DNA of 19,037 nt from Candidatus Thiodiazotropha sp. (ex Gloverina cf. vestifex) (GCA_025656435.1 JAHXHT010000016.1:1-19037), one strand, 5' to 3'; positions 1-8,921 are shown, counted from the first letter of the stretch. Notes: generated by a model from the sequence alone, not told the origin. Numbers and translations are program-made.

Positions 1-230
1 AACAGTCACAATTACGGCCATACAACCGCGCCTACGCCTATCGGGGACTAATCGCCTCGGCTTTCAGCCTTCCATGGCGATCAGCGGTTGAGAAGCTGGT
101 TTTAACGAGAATCTACAAATGTAGCACTGTAAAGGGGACTCCGTTAGATAGGATAGCCTAACAGATCTTTTCAGGATTAGTCACTATGGAGCATCGATGG
201 CATTTCGAAATCGAGTCCCTGAGACATAAA
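1..230. other. Non-coding stretch beyond the pnp terminator
   Basis: I see no open reading frame or recognisable RNA gene in these 230 bases. Two nested inverted repeats are present: ATCGCC (51-56) pairs with GGCGAT (76-81) and encloses GGCT (59-62) pairing with AGCC (66-69). A small palindrome, CTACAAATGTAG, lies at 113-124 and contains the TACAnnTGTA pattern used by BlaI/MecI/CopY-type repressors. This is probably the intergenic space upstream or downstream of a gene outside the window. Confidence 0.5.
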
Positions 231-231
231 C

Positions 232-261
232 AAAAAAAAGGGGCCGATGGCCCCTTTTTTT
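232..261 (-). terminator. Intrinsic terminator after pnp
   Basis: A GGGGCC (240-245), GAT loop, GGCCCC (249-254) hairpin has A-tracts and T-tracts of seven or eight on both flanks. Read on the minus strand it is a GC-rich stem followed by eight T, 19 bases past the pnp stop codon. The symmetry means it could also stop transcription arriving from the left on the plus strand. Confidence 0.92.
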
Positions 262-279
262 ACTCTTTGCCAGATAGCA

Positions 280-2376
280 TCAGGCTTCTTCCACAGCCTT
301 CATACTGAGCCGGATACGTCCCTGCTTATCAACTTCCAGCACCTTGACCTTAATGGTATCGCCTTCGGATAGCTTGTCACTGACCTTTTCCACGCGTTCG
401 TTGGAGATCTGTGAGATGTGCACCAGGCCGTCCTTACCGGGCAGGATGGTGACAAAAGCACCAAAATCCATCAGTTTGGCAACCTTGCCCTCATAGATAG
501 TACCCACTTCCACATCTGCGGTGATAAGTTCGACACGCTTGCGAGCATCTTCGCCAGCGGACTTATCGACAGAGAAGATCTTCACGACACCATCATCAGT
601 GATATCGACCGTAGCACCGGTCTCTTCGGTGATTGAACGGATGGTAACACCGCCCTTACCGATGACATCACGTATCTTGTCGGGATGAATCTTGAACTCG
701 ATGATACGGGGTGCGTGCTCGGACATATCCTCGCGATGGGAATCGATAACCTTGTTCATCTCACCCAGGATATGCATACGGCCCTCTTTGGCCTGATCCA
801 GGGCGATTTCCATAATCTCCTTGGTGATGCCATTGATCTTGATATCCATCTGCAGGGCATTGATACCGTTTGCAGTACCGGCCACCTTGAAGTCCATGTC
901 GCCGAGGTGATCCTCATCGCCCATGATATCGGTGAGTACGGCAAACTTGTCACCCTCTTTGATCAAGCCCATGGCAACGCCTGCGACCGGTGATTTTACC
1001 GGTACACCTGCGTCCATCAGCGCCAGGCTGGTGCCACACACGGAAGCCATGGATGAGGAACCATTGGACTCAGTGATCTCTGAGACCACGCGGATTGCAT
1101 AGGGAAACTCTCCGATGGTCGGCATACAGGCAAGCACACCACGCTTGGCCAAACGACCATGACCAATCTCGCGGCGTTTCGGACTACCTACACGACCGGT
1201 TTCGCCAACGCAAAAGGGAGGGAAATTGTAGTGCAGCATGAAGTGCTCGCGGCGCGAACCCTCCAGTGCATCTATGATCTGTGAATCACGTTCGGTGCCC
1301 AGCGTGGTAACCACCAGGGCCTGTGTCTCACCACGGGTAAACAGGGCAGAACCATGGGTCCTTGGCAGAACACCGGTACGTACGCTGATAGGACGTACGG
1401 TCCGGGTATCACGGCCATCGATACGGGGCTCACCATCCAATATGCGTCCACGTACAGTGCGCTTTTTCAGCTTCTCCAGCGCACCCTTGACGTGATCGGT
1501 GCTCCAGCGGGACTCACTGCCCTCTTCTGCCGCACACAGCTTTTCGATAGCAGTTGCAACCACGGCGTCAGCGGCCGCGTAGCGATCCAGTTTATCGGCA
1601 ATAGAGTAGGCATCACCAATACCCTGAGCAGCTTCCGCCTCCACTGCAGCCGTCAGTTCTTTATCTTCCTCCGGTGCAGCGAACTCAGCGGGTGCGTTGT
1701 TCACCTCAGCCGCCAGTTCCTTGATGGCCTGGATGGCAACCTTGGATTGCTCATGACCGAACAGCACAGCACCCAGCATGATCTCCTCGGAGAGCTGATC
1801 CGCTTCGGACTCAACCATCAATACGGCATCTTCAGTACCGGCAACAATCAGATCCAGATCAGTAGCAGTACTCAGGCCGGTGCTAGAGGCATTCAGAATA
1901 TATTCACCATCCTTATAGCCGACTCGAGCGGCACTAATAGGCCCTTGGAACGGCAGGCCGGAGATGGCCAACGCCGCAGAGGTACCAATCAGCGATGGAA
2001 TCTCAGGATCCACAGCCGGATTCAAAGACATCACAGTGATGATGACTTGAACCTCACTGGTGAAACCTTTGGGGAAAAGCGGGCGAATGGGCCGGTCGAT
2101 AAGACGGGAGGTGAGAATCTCTTTCTCACTGGGACGACCCTCCCGGCGAAAAAACCCACCGGGGATCATACCCGCAGCATATGTCTTTTCCTGGTAATCC
2201 ACTGTCAGCGGAAAGAAGTCGCGCACCACACTGCTCTTGGCTTCGACCACAGTCACCTGGACCACGGTATCGTCCATATTGACCATCACGGCGCCATCTG
2301 CCTGTCTTGCGATTTCACCCGTTTCGATAGAGACCTTATTGTCTCCCCACTGGAATTCTTTCTTTATCAAAGTCAC
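280..2376 (-). CDS. pnp: Polyribonucleotide nucleotidyltransferase (PNPase)
   Basis: This is the phosphorolytic 3'-to-5' exoribonuclease of mRNA decay, cytoplasmic and usually a trimer that docks on RNase E. The protein has 698 residues (E. coli 711). It has two RNase PH-like halves, the second with the conserved acidic stretch GDEDHLGDMD at 486-495, whose D487 and D493 correspond to the catalytic aspartates. A KH domain follows (IGKGG motif, roughly 550-610), then a C-terminal S1 domain (roughly 620-690). The start is GTG at 2376, supported by AAGGA seven bases upstream; no nearby ATG fits better. It lies 38 bases after rpsO. That gap is too short to show the long RNase III hairpin that controls pnp in E. 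coli. It ends with TGA before a strong terminator. Confidence 0.98.
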   Translation of the reverse strand: MTLIKKEFQWGDNKVSIETGEIARQADGAVMVNMDDTVVQVTVVEAKSSVVRDFFPLTVDYQEKTYAAGMIPGGFFRREGRPSEKEILTSRLIDRPIRPLFPKGFTSEVQVIITVMSLNPAVDPEIPSLIGTSAALAISGLPFQGPISAARVGYKDGEYILNASSTGLSTATDLDLIVAGTEDAVLMVESEADQLSEEIMLGAVLFGHEQSKVAIQAIKELAAEVNNAPAEFAAPEEDKELTAAVEAEAAQGIGDAYSIADKLDRYAAADAVVATAIEKLCAAEEGSESRWSTDHVKGALEKLKKRTVRGRILDGEPRIDGRDTRTVRPISVRTGVLPRTHGSALFTRGETQALVVTTLGTERDSQIIDALEGSRREHFMLHYNFPPFCVGETGRVGSPKRREIGHGRLAKRGVLACMPTIGEFPYAIRVVSEITESNGSSSMASVCGTSLALMDAGVPVKSPVAGVAMGLIKEGDKFAVLTDIMGDEDHLGDMDFKVAGTANGINALQMDIKINGITKEIMEIALDQAKEGRMHILGEMNKVIDSHREDMSEHAPRIIEFKIHPDKIRDVIGKGGVTIRSITEETGATVDITDDGVVKIFSVDKSAGEDARKRVELITADVEVGTIYEGKVAKLMDFGAFVTILPGKDGLVHISQISNERVEKVSDKLSEGDTIKVKVLEVDKQGRIRLSMKAVEEA

Positions 2377-2414
2377 TGTTTAATCCTTGGGATTCTGATG
2401 ATTGATTAAGTGAT

Positions 2415-2684
2415 TTAGCGGCGCAGACCAAGGCGCGCGATAAGATCGCGATAACGCTGCTGATCCTTCTTTTTCAGGTAGTCAAGCAACTTTCGGCGAG
2501 AGTTAACCAAACGCACAAGACCCTGGCGGGAATGGTGGTCCTGCTTATGTTCTTTAAAGTGGTCGGTCAACTGGGTGATGCGGCTGGTCATCAGAGCCAC
2601 TTGTACTTCAGGTGAGCCGGTGTCGCCAGGCGCACGCTGGTACTCCTCAACGACGGATTTCTTATCTGCTGCACTCATTGTCAT
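2415..2684 (-). CDS. rpsO: 30S ribosomal protein S15
   Basis: This is the primary-binding protein of the 30S platform, which contacts helices 20-22 of 16S rRNA. Its 89 residues match the family length. Typical S15 sequence is present throughout, including GDTGSPEVQVA near the N terminus, the DHHSRQGL segment and the basic C-terminal helices ending in LGLRR. Two in-frame ATGs exist (2684 and 2678). The upstream one is preferred because AGGAG sits six bases before it. The gene has its own promoter and a strong leader hairpin just upstream, which suggests autoregulation as for rpsO in other bacteria. pnp follows 38 bases downstream. Confidence 0.98.
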   Translation of the reverse strand: MTMSAADKKSVVEEYQRAPGDTGSPEVQVALMTSRITQLTDHFKEHKQDHHSRQGLVRLVNSRRKLLDYLKKKDQQRYRDLIARLGLRR

Positions 2685-2696
2685 GACGTTCTCCTA

Positions 2697-2738
2697 TGGG
2701 TTGCGTCTTCATCAAAGGCCACTTCGAAGACCAACCCA
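2697..2738 (-). promoter_or_regulatory. rpsO leader hairpin next to the ribosome-binding site
   Basis: On the minus strand, 2726-2738 pairs with 2697-2710. Seven pairs (TGGGTTG with CAACCCA) and six pairs (GTCTTC with GAAGAC) are separated by one unpaired base, around a 15-base loop. The 3' side of the stem ends about three bases before the GGAG of rpsO. Position and strength fit a structure through which S15 controls its own translation. The fold was found by eye, and S15 binding is inference. Confidence 0.65.
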
Positions 2739-2806
2739 ACAATGAGTTCAGGCTGGCCGGACCAGTTAAAAATCTATGGTTTCAGGTAGTACCCGAAAGA
2801 CGGCGT

Positions 2807-2835
2807 AGTATGCGCGTTATGTTCGTTCTCAGCAA
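2807..2835 (-). promoter_or_regulatory. Probable sigma70 promoter of rpsO-pnp
   Basis: Minus-strand TTGCTG (2830-2835) and CATACT (2807-2812) are separated by exactly 17 bases. The predicted start near 2800 would give a leader of about 115 bases that includes the hairpin at 2697-2738. This is the only good match in the 190-base gap between truB and rpsO. Confidence 0.6.
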
Positions 2836-2842
2836 CTGAAAA

Positions 2843-2862
2843 TTACCCTCTAAAAAAGGGAA
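2843..2862 (-). terminator. Weak candidate terminator after truB
   Basis: On the minus strand, CCCT and AGGG form a short stem around a T-rich loop, followed by TAATTTT. The stem is only four or five pairs, so at best it terminates partially. Some readthrough from truB into rpsO is likely. Confidence 0.25.
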
Positions 2863-2874
2863 TTTGTTAGCAAT

Positions 2875-3798
2875 TCAATTCGTTACCTGCATCAGGCGTT
2901 TTGGCGCCACCCGTCCGTCATCGAGAATCTGCCCGACGCCGAGAAAATCGCTCTGATTGGCGTAGAGACGCACCCAACCACTGGTCGGTGCATTGGGTAC
3001 CAAGATCGGCTGCCCCTGCTGCATATAAAAAGCGGCATCGGGGCTCAAATTGACCTCCGGCCATTCCGCCAGTGCACTCTCCAACGGCAACATCCATGCA
3101 TCCATCTCTTCAAAACGCTTGTCGGTAAAAGCTGCCTGTACCTGCTCCAGTGTCACCATGGGCTGATCGTCATAGGGACCGACTCCGGTCCGGCGCAAGC
3201 CACTGACATGGGCGCCACAGCCCAGACGCTTGCCGATATCCTCCGCCAGGGTGCGTACATAGGTACCCTTCGAACAATGAACATCGAGCTCAAACTCAGG
3301 CAGACCGAAACTCAGCAGTTCCAGGGCATGAATATGGATGGTTCTCAGCTCCCGTTCCACCTCAAGACCCTGACGAGCCAGTTTGTAGAGCCGTTCACCC
3401 TGATGCTTGATGGCAGAGTACATGGGGGGCAGTTGCTGCTGTTCACCGAGAAATTCCCTGAGCACCTCTTGTACATCATTCTCACTGACACCGCCTGGAT
3501 CGATTGTTTCCAACAGATCACCTTCTGCATCGGCGGTAGTGGTAGTCTCACCGAGCTTGACCCGGACACGATAGTGCTTATCGGCATCGAGTAGGAAGGC
3601 AGATAGCTTAGTCGCTTCACCGAAACAGATCGGAAGCAAGCCCGTTGCCAGTGGGTCCAGGCTGCCGGTATGCCCGGCCTTGGCGGCTTTGTAGAGGAAT
3701 TTAACCTCCTGCAGCGCCTTGTTAGAGGTCATGCCAATTGGCTTGTCGAGCAGCAATACACCACTGATATTGCGCCCTCTATTGCGACGACGTCCCAT
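2875..3798 (-). CDS. truB: tRNA pseudouridine(55) synthase
   Basis: This enzyme isomerises U55 to pseudouridine in the T-loop of nearly all elongator tRNAs. It has 307 residues (E. coli 314). The N-terminal segment GVLLLDKPIGMTSN is typical of the family. The catalytic motif HTGSLDPLATGLLP has its nucleophilic aspartate at residue 48. The central YxxARxGxxVER-like region (YKLARQGLEVER) and the SKGTYVRTLAEDIG motif are intact. A smaller C-terminal domain follows, probably PUA-like. The ATG at 3798 follows rbfA by 37 bases, in the conserved infB-rbfA-truB order, so co-transcription is expected. Confidence 0.97.
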   Translation of the reverse strand: MGRRRNRGRNISGVLLLDKPIGMTSNKALQEVKFLYKAAKAGHTGSLDPLATGLLPICFGEATKLSAFLLDADKHYRVRVKLGETTTTADAEGDLLETIDPGGVSENDVQEVLREFLGEQQQLPPMYSAIKHQGERLYKLARQGLEVERELRTIHIHALELLSFGLPEFELDVHCSKGTYVRTLAEDIGKRLGCGAHVSGLRRTGVGPYDDQPMVTLEQVQAAFTDKRFEEMDAWMLPLESALAEWPEVNLSPDAAFYMQQGQPILVPNAPTSGWVRLYANQSDFLGVGQILDDGRVAPKRLMQVTN

Positions 3799-3835
3799 GC
3801 TTTTACTCTAAATGAAAATTTGAATGAATTGAGGC

Positions 3836-4204
3836 TCAGTCCGGATCCGAGCTTTTGATTGTGACCGCCTGATCAATTAGTGATGCCAAATGCTCACCCG
3901 CTTCCACCGAGGTGTCATACACGAAGATCAGCTTGGGCACAGTCCGCAGCTTCATACGTTGCCCCAACAGCCAACGCAGATGCCCAGAGACTTGATTCAG
4001 GCCTTTAGCCACCTCCTTGTGGGTCGACTGCCCCGCCATCGTCGTGAAATAGACTTTGGCCTGGGAAAAATCCCGCACAACCCGGACTTCCTGCAGTGTG
4101 ATCATACCGAGTGCCGGATCCTTGACCTCTTCACGGATCAATTCAGCCAGTTCTCGCTGTATCTCAGCACCGACCCGATCGGTTCTTTTAAAATCTCTCG
4201 ACAT
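3836..4204 (-). CDS. rbfA: Ribosome-binding factor A
   Basis: RbfA is a small single-KH-type protein that binds free 30S subunits, helps the 5' end of 16S rRNA mature, and matters in cold adaptation. Its 122 residues are slightly shorter than E. coli RbfA (133). Recognisable family features are the N-terminal RTDRVGAEIQRELAELI, the DPALGMITLQEVRVVRD segment, the SGHLRWLLGQRMKLRTVPKL helix-turn and the FVYDTSVEAG strand. The start is ATG at 4204, 23 bases after the infB stop. It has the usual place between infB and truB. Confidence 0.97.
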   Translation of the reverse strand: MSRDFKRTDRVGAEIQRELAELIREEVKDPALGMITLQEVRVVRDFSQAKVYFTTMAGQSTHKEVAKGLNQVSGHLRWLLGQRMKLRTVPKLIFVYDTSVEAGEHLASLIDQAVTIKSSDPD

Positions 4205-4227
4205 ATCGTGTGAGTGATGTTGAGGCG

Positions 4228-6792
4228 TTAAATCGTTCGAGCAATTTCTGAGCGCTCGAAGACTTCTATCTGATCACCCGGCTCCACATCGTTGTAATTC
4301 TTCACACCGATACCACACTCAGTACCGCTCTTCACCTCGTTAACGTCATCCTTAAAGCGGCGCAGCGATTCCAATGTGCCTTCGTAGATCACCACATTGT
4401 CGCGCAATACACGAATCGGGTTATTCCGCTTGACCGTACCTTCGACCACCATACAACCTGCAATAGCGCCCAGCTTGGAGTTACGGAAAACATCACGTAC
4501 TTCGGCGAGGCCGATGATCTCTTCTCGAATCTCCGGTGAGAGCATGCCTGAAATAGCCATTTTCACATCATCGATGACTTCGTAGATGATGCTGTAGTAG
4601 CGCATATCGAGACCCTGCTCCTCCACCACTCGGCGGGAGCCGGTATCTGCACGGACATTAAAACCGATGATGATGGCATTGGAGGTGACCGCTAAATTGG
4701 CGTCGGATTCATTAATACCGCCAACGCCGGAAGCCACCACCCTCACTTTCACTTCGTCGGTTGAAATGTTGACCAAAGATTCCTTCAATGCCTCGACACT
4801 ACCCTGTACATCCGCCTTGACGATGACATTGAGATTTTGCACCTCACCCTCTGCCATCTGGGTAAACATCTCTTCAAGCTTGGTGGCCTTCTGGGCGGCC
4901 AGGCGGGTATCGCGCTGTTTGTCACGACGCAGTTCAGCAACTTCCCGGGCACGCCGCTCATCACTCACAGCACGTACATCGTCGCCCGCCTCCGGTGTTG
5001 CGGAGAGACCCAGCACCACCACAGGGATAGAAGGACCCGCAGTTTTGATAGAGCGGCCATTCTCATCAAACATGGCGCGTACTCGTCCAAACTCCTGTCC
5101 CGAGACAATCATGTCGCCCCGATTGAGGGTGCCTGACTGTACCAGTACCGTAGCCACAGGACCCCGCCCCTTATCGAGGGAGGACTCCACGATGGAGCCG
5201 GTTGCCGGACCTGTTTCGACCGCTTTGAGCTCCAGCACTTCAGACTGCAACAGGATAGCGTCAAGCAGACTGTCGATCCCCGCACCGGTTTTTGCCGAGA
5301 CTTGGACAAACATGGTATCGCCGCCCCAATCCTCAGGAATCACCTCTTCCTGAGAAAGCTCCTGGATCACTCGGTCCGGGTTGGCATCCTCTTTATCAAT
5401 CTTGTTGATCGCCACGATTAATGGCACACCACTGGCCTTGGCGTGTTGAATCGCCTCTTTCGTCTGTGGCATGACGCCGTCGTCTGCCGCCACCACCAGG
5501 ATCACGATATCGGTCACCTTGGCGCCGCGTGCACGCATGGCGGTAAAAGCTGCATGTCCAGGGGTATCAAGAAAGGAGACTGTGCCTTTGTCGGTGTCCA
5601 CATGGTAGGCACCGATATGCTGGGTAATACCTCCCGCCTCACCGGCAGCCACGCGGCTGGCACGAATATAATCGAGTAGTGACGTCTTGCCATGGTCAAC
5701 ATGACCCATGATTGTCACCACAGGCGGACGGGTAACCATTTCACCCTCGGCCTGCGCCTGATCCTCTGTACTCAGCAGGTCAGCTTCGGCATCTTCATCC
5801 TTATAGTCCACTGGGACATGCCCCATCTCTTCAACCACCAGTACGGCAGTATCACGATCCAGGGGTTGGTTAATGGTCACCATCATGCCCATTTTCATCA
5901 GCACCTTAATCACCTCGGCGGCCTTGATACTCATACGCTGAGCCAAGTCAGCCACGGTAATACTCTCGGGCACTTTCACTTCATGCACGACAGGTGTGGT
6001 TGGTTTCTGAAAACCGTGTTGCGAATCGCCTGATGACTGGGATGCAGACCTGCGTTTGGTGGGTTTTTTCTTACGTCGACCACGCAATTCCTGAGAAACA
6101 TGCAGTTCTTTGCGTTCAAAGCGGTCCCCACCTTTGGTTTCCTTCTCCTTGCGACCCTTACGCTGACGACCGGCCTCTTGCTTGGGCGCAGGTTTCTCAG
6201 CCGGCGCCTCCACTGGCTGTGCCTTTGCGGCTGCTGCTTCCTCGGCTTTGCGCTTGGCCTCTTCTTCGGCCTTGCGTTTCGCCTCTTCCTCAGCTTGCTT
6301 GGCGGCTTCTTCCTCAGCCCTCTTGGCCGATTCGGCAGCCTTGCGCGCCTCGACTTCAGCCTCGAATTCAGCTTTCTGTCTGGCCTGCTCGTCGAGCGCT
6401 TTGCGTGCCTCCTCGGCATCCTTGACCTTCGTCTCGTCGGACTCGACTGCGGCACGCTTGACGTAGGTGCGCTTCTTGCGGACTTCGACACTGACTGTTT
6501 TTGACGCAGCCGGCGCAGACCTATTGAGCGTACTGCGGCCTGACCCAGTGGGCTGACGGAGTTCGCTGACGGTCTTGCGGCGCAAGGTCACTTTGCTGGG
6601 CGACGAGATAGCGGCAGTCTTTTTCTTGCCATGACTCTCTCGCAAGTGCTGCAACAGCTTGCTCTTCTCCTCGTCGGAGATCTTATCCTCGGGGTCTTTG
6701 GCCTGGATCCCGGCATCAGCCAACTGTTCCATCAACCGATCGGCAGAAATACCGACGACTTTTGCAAGTTGTGCAACCGTTACTTCACTCAT
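4228..6792 (-). CDS. infB: Translation initiation factor IF-2
   Basis: IF-2 is the GTPase that brings initiator tRNA to the 30S subunit and promotes subunit joining. The protein has 854 residues (E. coli 890). It has an N-terminal IF2 domain (about 1-50). A long Ala/Glu/Lys-rich, probably helical linker follows (about 124-200), with near-repeats of the form AKRKAEEE. A second IF2 N-terminal module lies near 275-330. The G domain has GHVDHGKT at 363-370, DTPGH at 409-413 and NKID at 463-466. Two beta-barrel domains and the fMet-tRNA-binding C-terminal region complete it. It starts with ATG 80 bases after nusA. The repetitive linker is normal for the family and creates long spurious frames on the opposite strand. 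Confidence 0.98.
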   Translation of the reverse strand: MSEVTVAQLAKVVGISADRLMEQLADAGIQAKDPEDKISDEEKSKLLQHLRESHGKKKTAAISSPSKVTLRRKTVSELRQPTGSGRSTLNRSAPAASKTVSVEVRKKRTYVKRAAVESDETKVKDAEEARKALDEQARQKAEFEAEVEARKAAESAKRAEEEAAKQAEEEAKRKAEEEAKRKAEEAAAAKAQPVEAPAEKPAPKQEAGRQRKGRKEKETKGGDRFERKELHVSQELRGRRKKKPTKRRSASQSSGDSQHGFQKPTTPVVHEVKVPESITVADLAQRMSIKAAEVIKVLMKMGMMVTINQPLDRDTAVLVVEEMGHVPVDYKDEDAEADLLSTEDQAQAEGEMVTRPPVVTIMGHVDHGKTSLLDYIRASRVAAGEAGGITQHIGAYHVDTDKGTVSFLDTPGHAAFTAMRARGAKVTDIVILVVAADDGVMPQTKEAIQHAKASGVPLIVAINKIDKEDANPDRVIQELSQEEVIPEDWGGDTMFVQVSAKTGAGIDSLLDAILLQSEVLELKAVETGPATGSIVESSLDKGRGPVATVLVQSGTLNRGDMIVSGQEFGRVRAMFDENGRSIKTAGPSIPVVVLGLSATPEAGDDVRAVSDERRAREVAELRRDKQRDTRLAAQKATKLEEMFTQMAEGEVQNLNVIVKADVQGSVEALKESLVNISTDEVKVRVVASGVGGINESDANLAVTSNAIIIGFNVRADTGSRRVVEEQGLDMRYYSIIYEVIDDVKMAISGMLSPEIREEIIGLAEVRDVFRNSKLGAIAGCMVVEGTVKRNNPIRVLRDNVVIYEGTLESLRRFKDDVNEVKSGTECGIGVKNYNDVEPGDQIEVFERSEIARTI

Positions 6793-6872
6793 ACATCAGG
6801 CCTCTCGAGTTTGCCTTATCCACTGTGTCTCAATCCTGGCCGGCCGGATGCCGGTCATGCGATGCGGGATGT

Positions 6873-8366
6873 CTACTCCGCCTCTTCGAACCAGGGCGCA
6901 CGGGCTGTCATAATCAGCTTGCCGGCCCGCTCCTCATTCATGTCATCTATCTCCATCAAATCATCGATGGACTGTTCAGCAAGATCTTCCATGGTCACCA
7001 CACCCTTGCCCGCCAGGACAAAAGCAAGATCCTTATCCATACCATCCATGGTCAGCAAGTCTTCTGCCGGCTCACGGAATGCCTCTTCGTTTGCGATCGC
7101 ACGAGTCAACAGAAAATCCTTGGCCCGGTTACGCAATTCATCCACCAGATCCTCATCGAACTCATCGATCGCTACCAGTTCCTCAAGGGGCACGTAGGCC
7201 ACCTCATCAACGGTAGTGAAACCCTCCTGCACCAGAATCGCGGCCACATCCTCATCCACGTCCAGTTGTTCCATGAAGGCTTCCATGAAGCTTCGAGCCT
7301 CATTTTCGTTCTTTTCAGAGGCTTGCGCCTCATCCATGACATTGAGCTCCCAGCCGGTCAACTGACTGGCGAGCCGTACATTTTGTCCGCCTCGTCCAAT
7401 GGCCTGGGAAAGATTCTCTTCGCTGACTGCCACATCCATCGCATGGGTGTCTTCGTCCACTACAATGGAGACTACATCAGCCGGCGACATCGCATTGATC
7501 ACATATTGTGCCGGGTTGTCATTCCAGAGAATGATGTCGACTCTCTCTCCATTCAGTTCATTGGAGACCGCCTGCACGCGGGAGCCACGCATACCGACGC
7601 AGGCACCTACCGGATCGATACGCTGATCCAATGCCTTGACCGCTATCTTGGCTCGTAGACCCGGATCGCGGGCAGCGCCACGGATATCGATGAGACCCTC
7701 ACCCACTTCCGGCACTTCCAGCTTGAAGAGTTCCATCAGCAAATCGGGCATGGCCCGGCTGATAAAAAGCTGGGGACCACGAGGCTCGGAACGGACTTCA
7801 TAGAGATAACCGCGCAAACGATCACCGACCCGTACCGACTCCTTGGGAATCATGTGATCACGACCGATAAAAGCCTCAGCATTACCACCCAGATCGAGGA
7901 ACACATTGCCACGATCGACGCGCTTGACAACACCGGTGACCAGTTCACCCTCGCGTCCACTAAACGCTTCGACGACCTTGGCCCGCTCCGCCTCGCGCAC
8001 TTTCTGTACGATGACCTGCTTGGCTGCCTGCGCCGCTATGCGACCGAATTCAATCGACTCGATGGGCTCCTCAATATACTCACCGATTTCAATATCGGGA
8101 TTTTCCTCACGAGCAGCCTCAAGGATAATCTGACGCAGCGGCGCATCAGGCTCATCTTCGGCATAGGCTTCGACCACTTCCCAGCGACGGAAAGTATCGT
8201 AGTCTCCAGTAGTGCGATCAATGGCGACACGCACCAGGATATCGTCCCCGTTGCGTTTTCGCGTGGCGGAGGCCAACGCAGCCTCGATCGCCTCGAAGAT
8301 GATCGTTTTTCCTACGTCCTTCTCGTTGGAGACCGCATCTACGACCAGCAGTATCTCTTTACTCAT
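6873..8366 (-). CDS. nusA: Transcription termination/antitermination factor NusA
   Basis: NusA binds RNA polymerase and modulates pausing, intrinsic termination and antitermination. It has 497 residues (E. coli 495). Domains in order are the N-terminal polymerase-binding domain (1-130), S1 (about 140-200), KH1 (GACVGMRGSRVQ near 254-265) and KH2 (GRGGQNVRLAS near 324-334). Two acidic helix-hairpin repeats (AR1 and AR2, about 370-490) follow and are typical of gamma- and betaproteobacteria. The ATG at 8366 lies 15 bases after rimP, so the two are co-transcribed. The tandem terminators in the operon leader make NusA autoregulation by attenuation plausible, as reported for the E. coli operon. 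Confidence 0.98.
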   Translation of the reverse strand: MSKEILLVVDAVSNEKDVGKTIIFEAIEAALASATRKRNGDDILVRVAIDRTTGDYDTFRRWEVVEAYAEDEPDAPLRQIILEAAREENPDIEIGEYIEEPIESIEFGRIAAQAAKQVIVQKVREAERAKVVEAFSGREGELVTGVVKRVDRGNVFLDLGGNAEAFIGRDHMIPKESVRVGDRLRGYLYEVRSEPRGPQLFISRAMPDLLMELFKLEVPEVGEGLIDIRGAARDPGLRAKIAVKALDQRIDPVGACVGMRGSRVQAVSNELNGERVDIILWNDNPAQYVINAMSPADVVSIVVDEDTHAMDVAVSEENLSQAIGRGGQNVRLASQLTGWELNVMDEAQASEKNENEARSFMEAFMEQLDVDEDVAAILVQEGFTTVDEVAYVPLEELVAIDEFDEDLVDELRNRAKDFLLTRAIANEEAFREPAEDLLTMDGMDKDLAFVLAGKGVVTMEDLAEQSIDDLMEIDDMNEERAGKLIMTARAPWFEEAE

Positions 8367-8381
8367 CAGCTATTTCCCAAT

Positions 8382-8840
8382 TCAAAATTCAGGTACCACC
8401 CGCGCTGAATCGATCAGTTCGATCGGAATTCGGTAAAGGGTCCCATCTTCTTCAATTAAAACCTGATTCTCTTCCACACCGCCCAACACGCCGGTAAAGC
8501 GATGGCGGTTTTCGATCTTCGACTGTGCCTTGACCCGTACCTTGCTGCCTTTGTAGCGCTCGAAATGCGCCAGTTCAAACAGTGGCCTGTCCAGGCCCGG
8601 CGAGGAAACCTCAAGCCGATAATTCTCTTTAATCGGATCCTCGACATCGAGCACGCCACTCACTTGATGGCTGACCTCAACGCAATCATCTAGGGTAATG
8701 CCATCCGCATGATCGATATAGATTCGCAGCAGGATCCCACCCTTACCCTGCGATACCATTTCGATACCTACCAGCTCATAGCCCAGCAGCTCTACTTCCT
8801 GCTTGACGAGCGAGTTCAGTTTTTCCGGTGCAGACCGCAT
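8382..8840 (-). CDS. rimP: Ribosome maturation factor RimP
   Basis: RimP assists late maturation of the 30S subunit. From the ATG at 8840 it has 152 residues (E. coli 150). The N-terminal domain carries GYELVGIEMV and ILLRIYIDHADGITLDDC. The middle carries EVSSPGLDRPLFELAHFERYKG, very typical of the family (shown here as separate blocks EVSSPGLDRPL and AHFERYKG). A small SH3-like C-terminal domain follows. The frame can be extended to a TTG at 8852. ATG 8840 is preferred for its length and for the GGGTGA five to six bases upstream. It is the first gene of the nusA-infB operon. Confidence 0.94.
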   Translation of the reverse strand: MRSAPEKLNSLVKQEVELLGYELVGIEMVSQGKGGILLRIYIDHADGITLDDCVEVSHQVSGVLDVEDPIKENYRLEVSSPGLDRPLFELAHFERYKGSKVRVKAQSKIENRHRFTGVLGGVEENQVLIEEDGTLYRIPIELIDSARVVPEF

Positions 8841-8850
8841 GCATTCACCC

Positions 8851-8875
8851 AATAAAAAATGGGCACTCGGCCCAT
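8851..8875 (-). terminator. Second leader terminator, just upstream of rimP
   Basis: On the minus strand, ATGGGC (8870-8875), loop CGAGT and GCCCAT (8859-8864) are followed by TTTTTATT. The T-tract ends about ten bases before the rimP ATG. A terminator this close to the first gene suggests conditional readthrough, or a structure that also shields the ribosome-binding site. Confidence 0.6.
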
Positions 8876-8921
8876 CATGTGCCCTCGAAACAACGCCTGA
8901 CTTGGTGCGAGTTCCGAAAAC

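Noticed and set aside
1354..2409. 351-codon open frame on the plus strand opposite pnp
   Set aside because: It is antisense to a full-length, well-conserved pnp and its product resembles no family. Codon constraint in pnp explains the open frame. The same applies to plus-strand frames opposite infB (4667-5353) and nusA (6762-7658).
8816..8878. 20-codon frame starting ATGATGGGC that overlaps the start of rimP out of frame
   Set aside because: It has GAGGG only three bases upstream and no run of regulatory codons, and its start overlaps a terminator stem. It is too weak to call a leader peptide.
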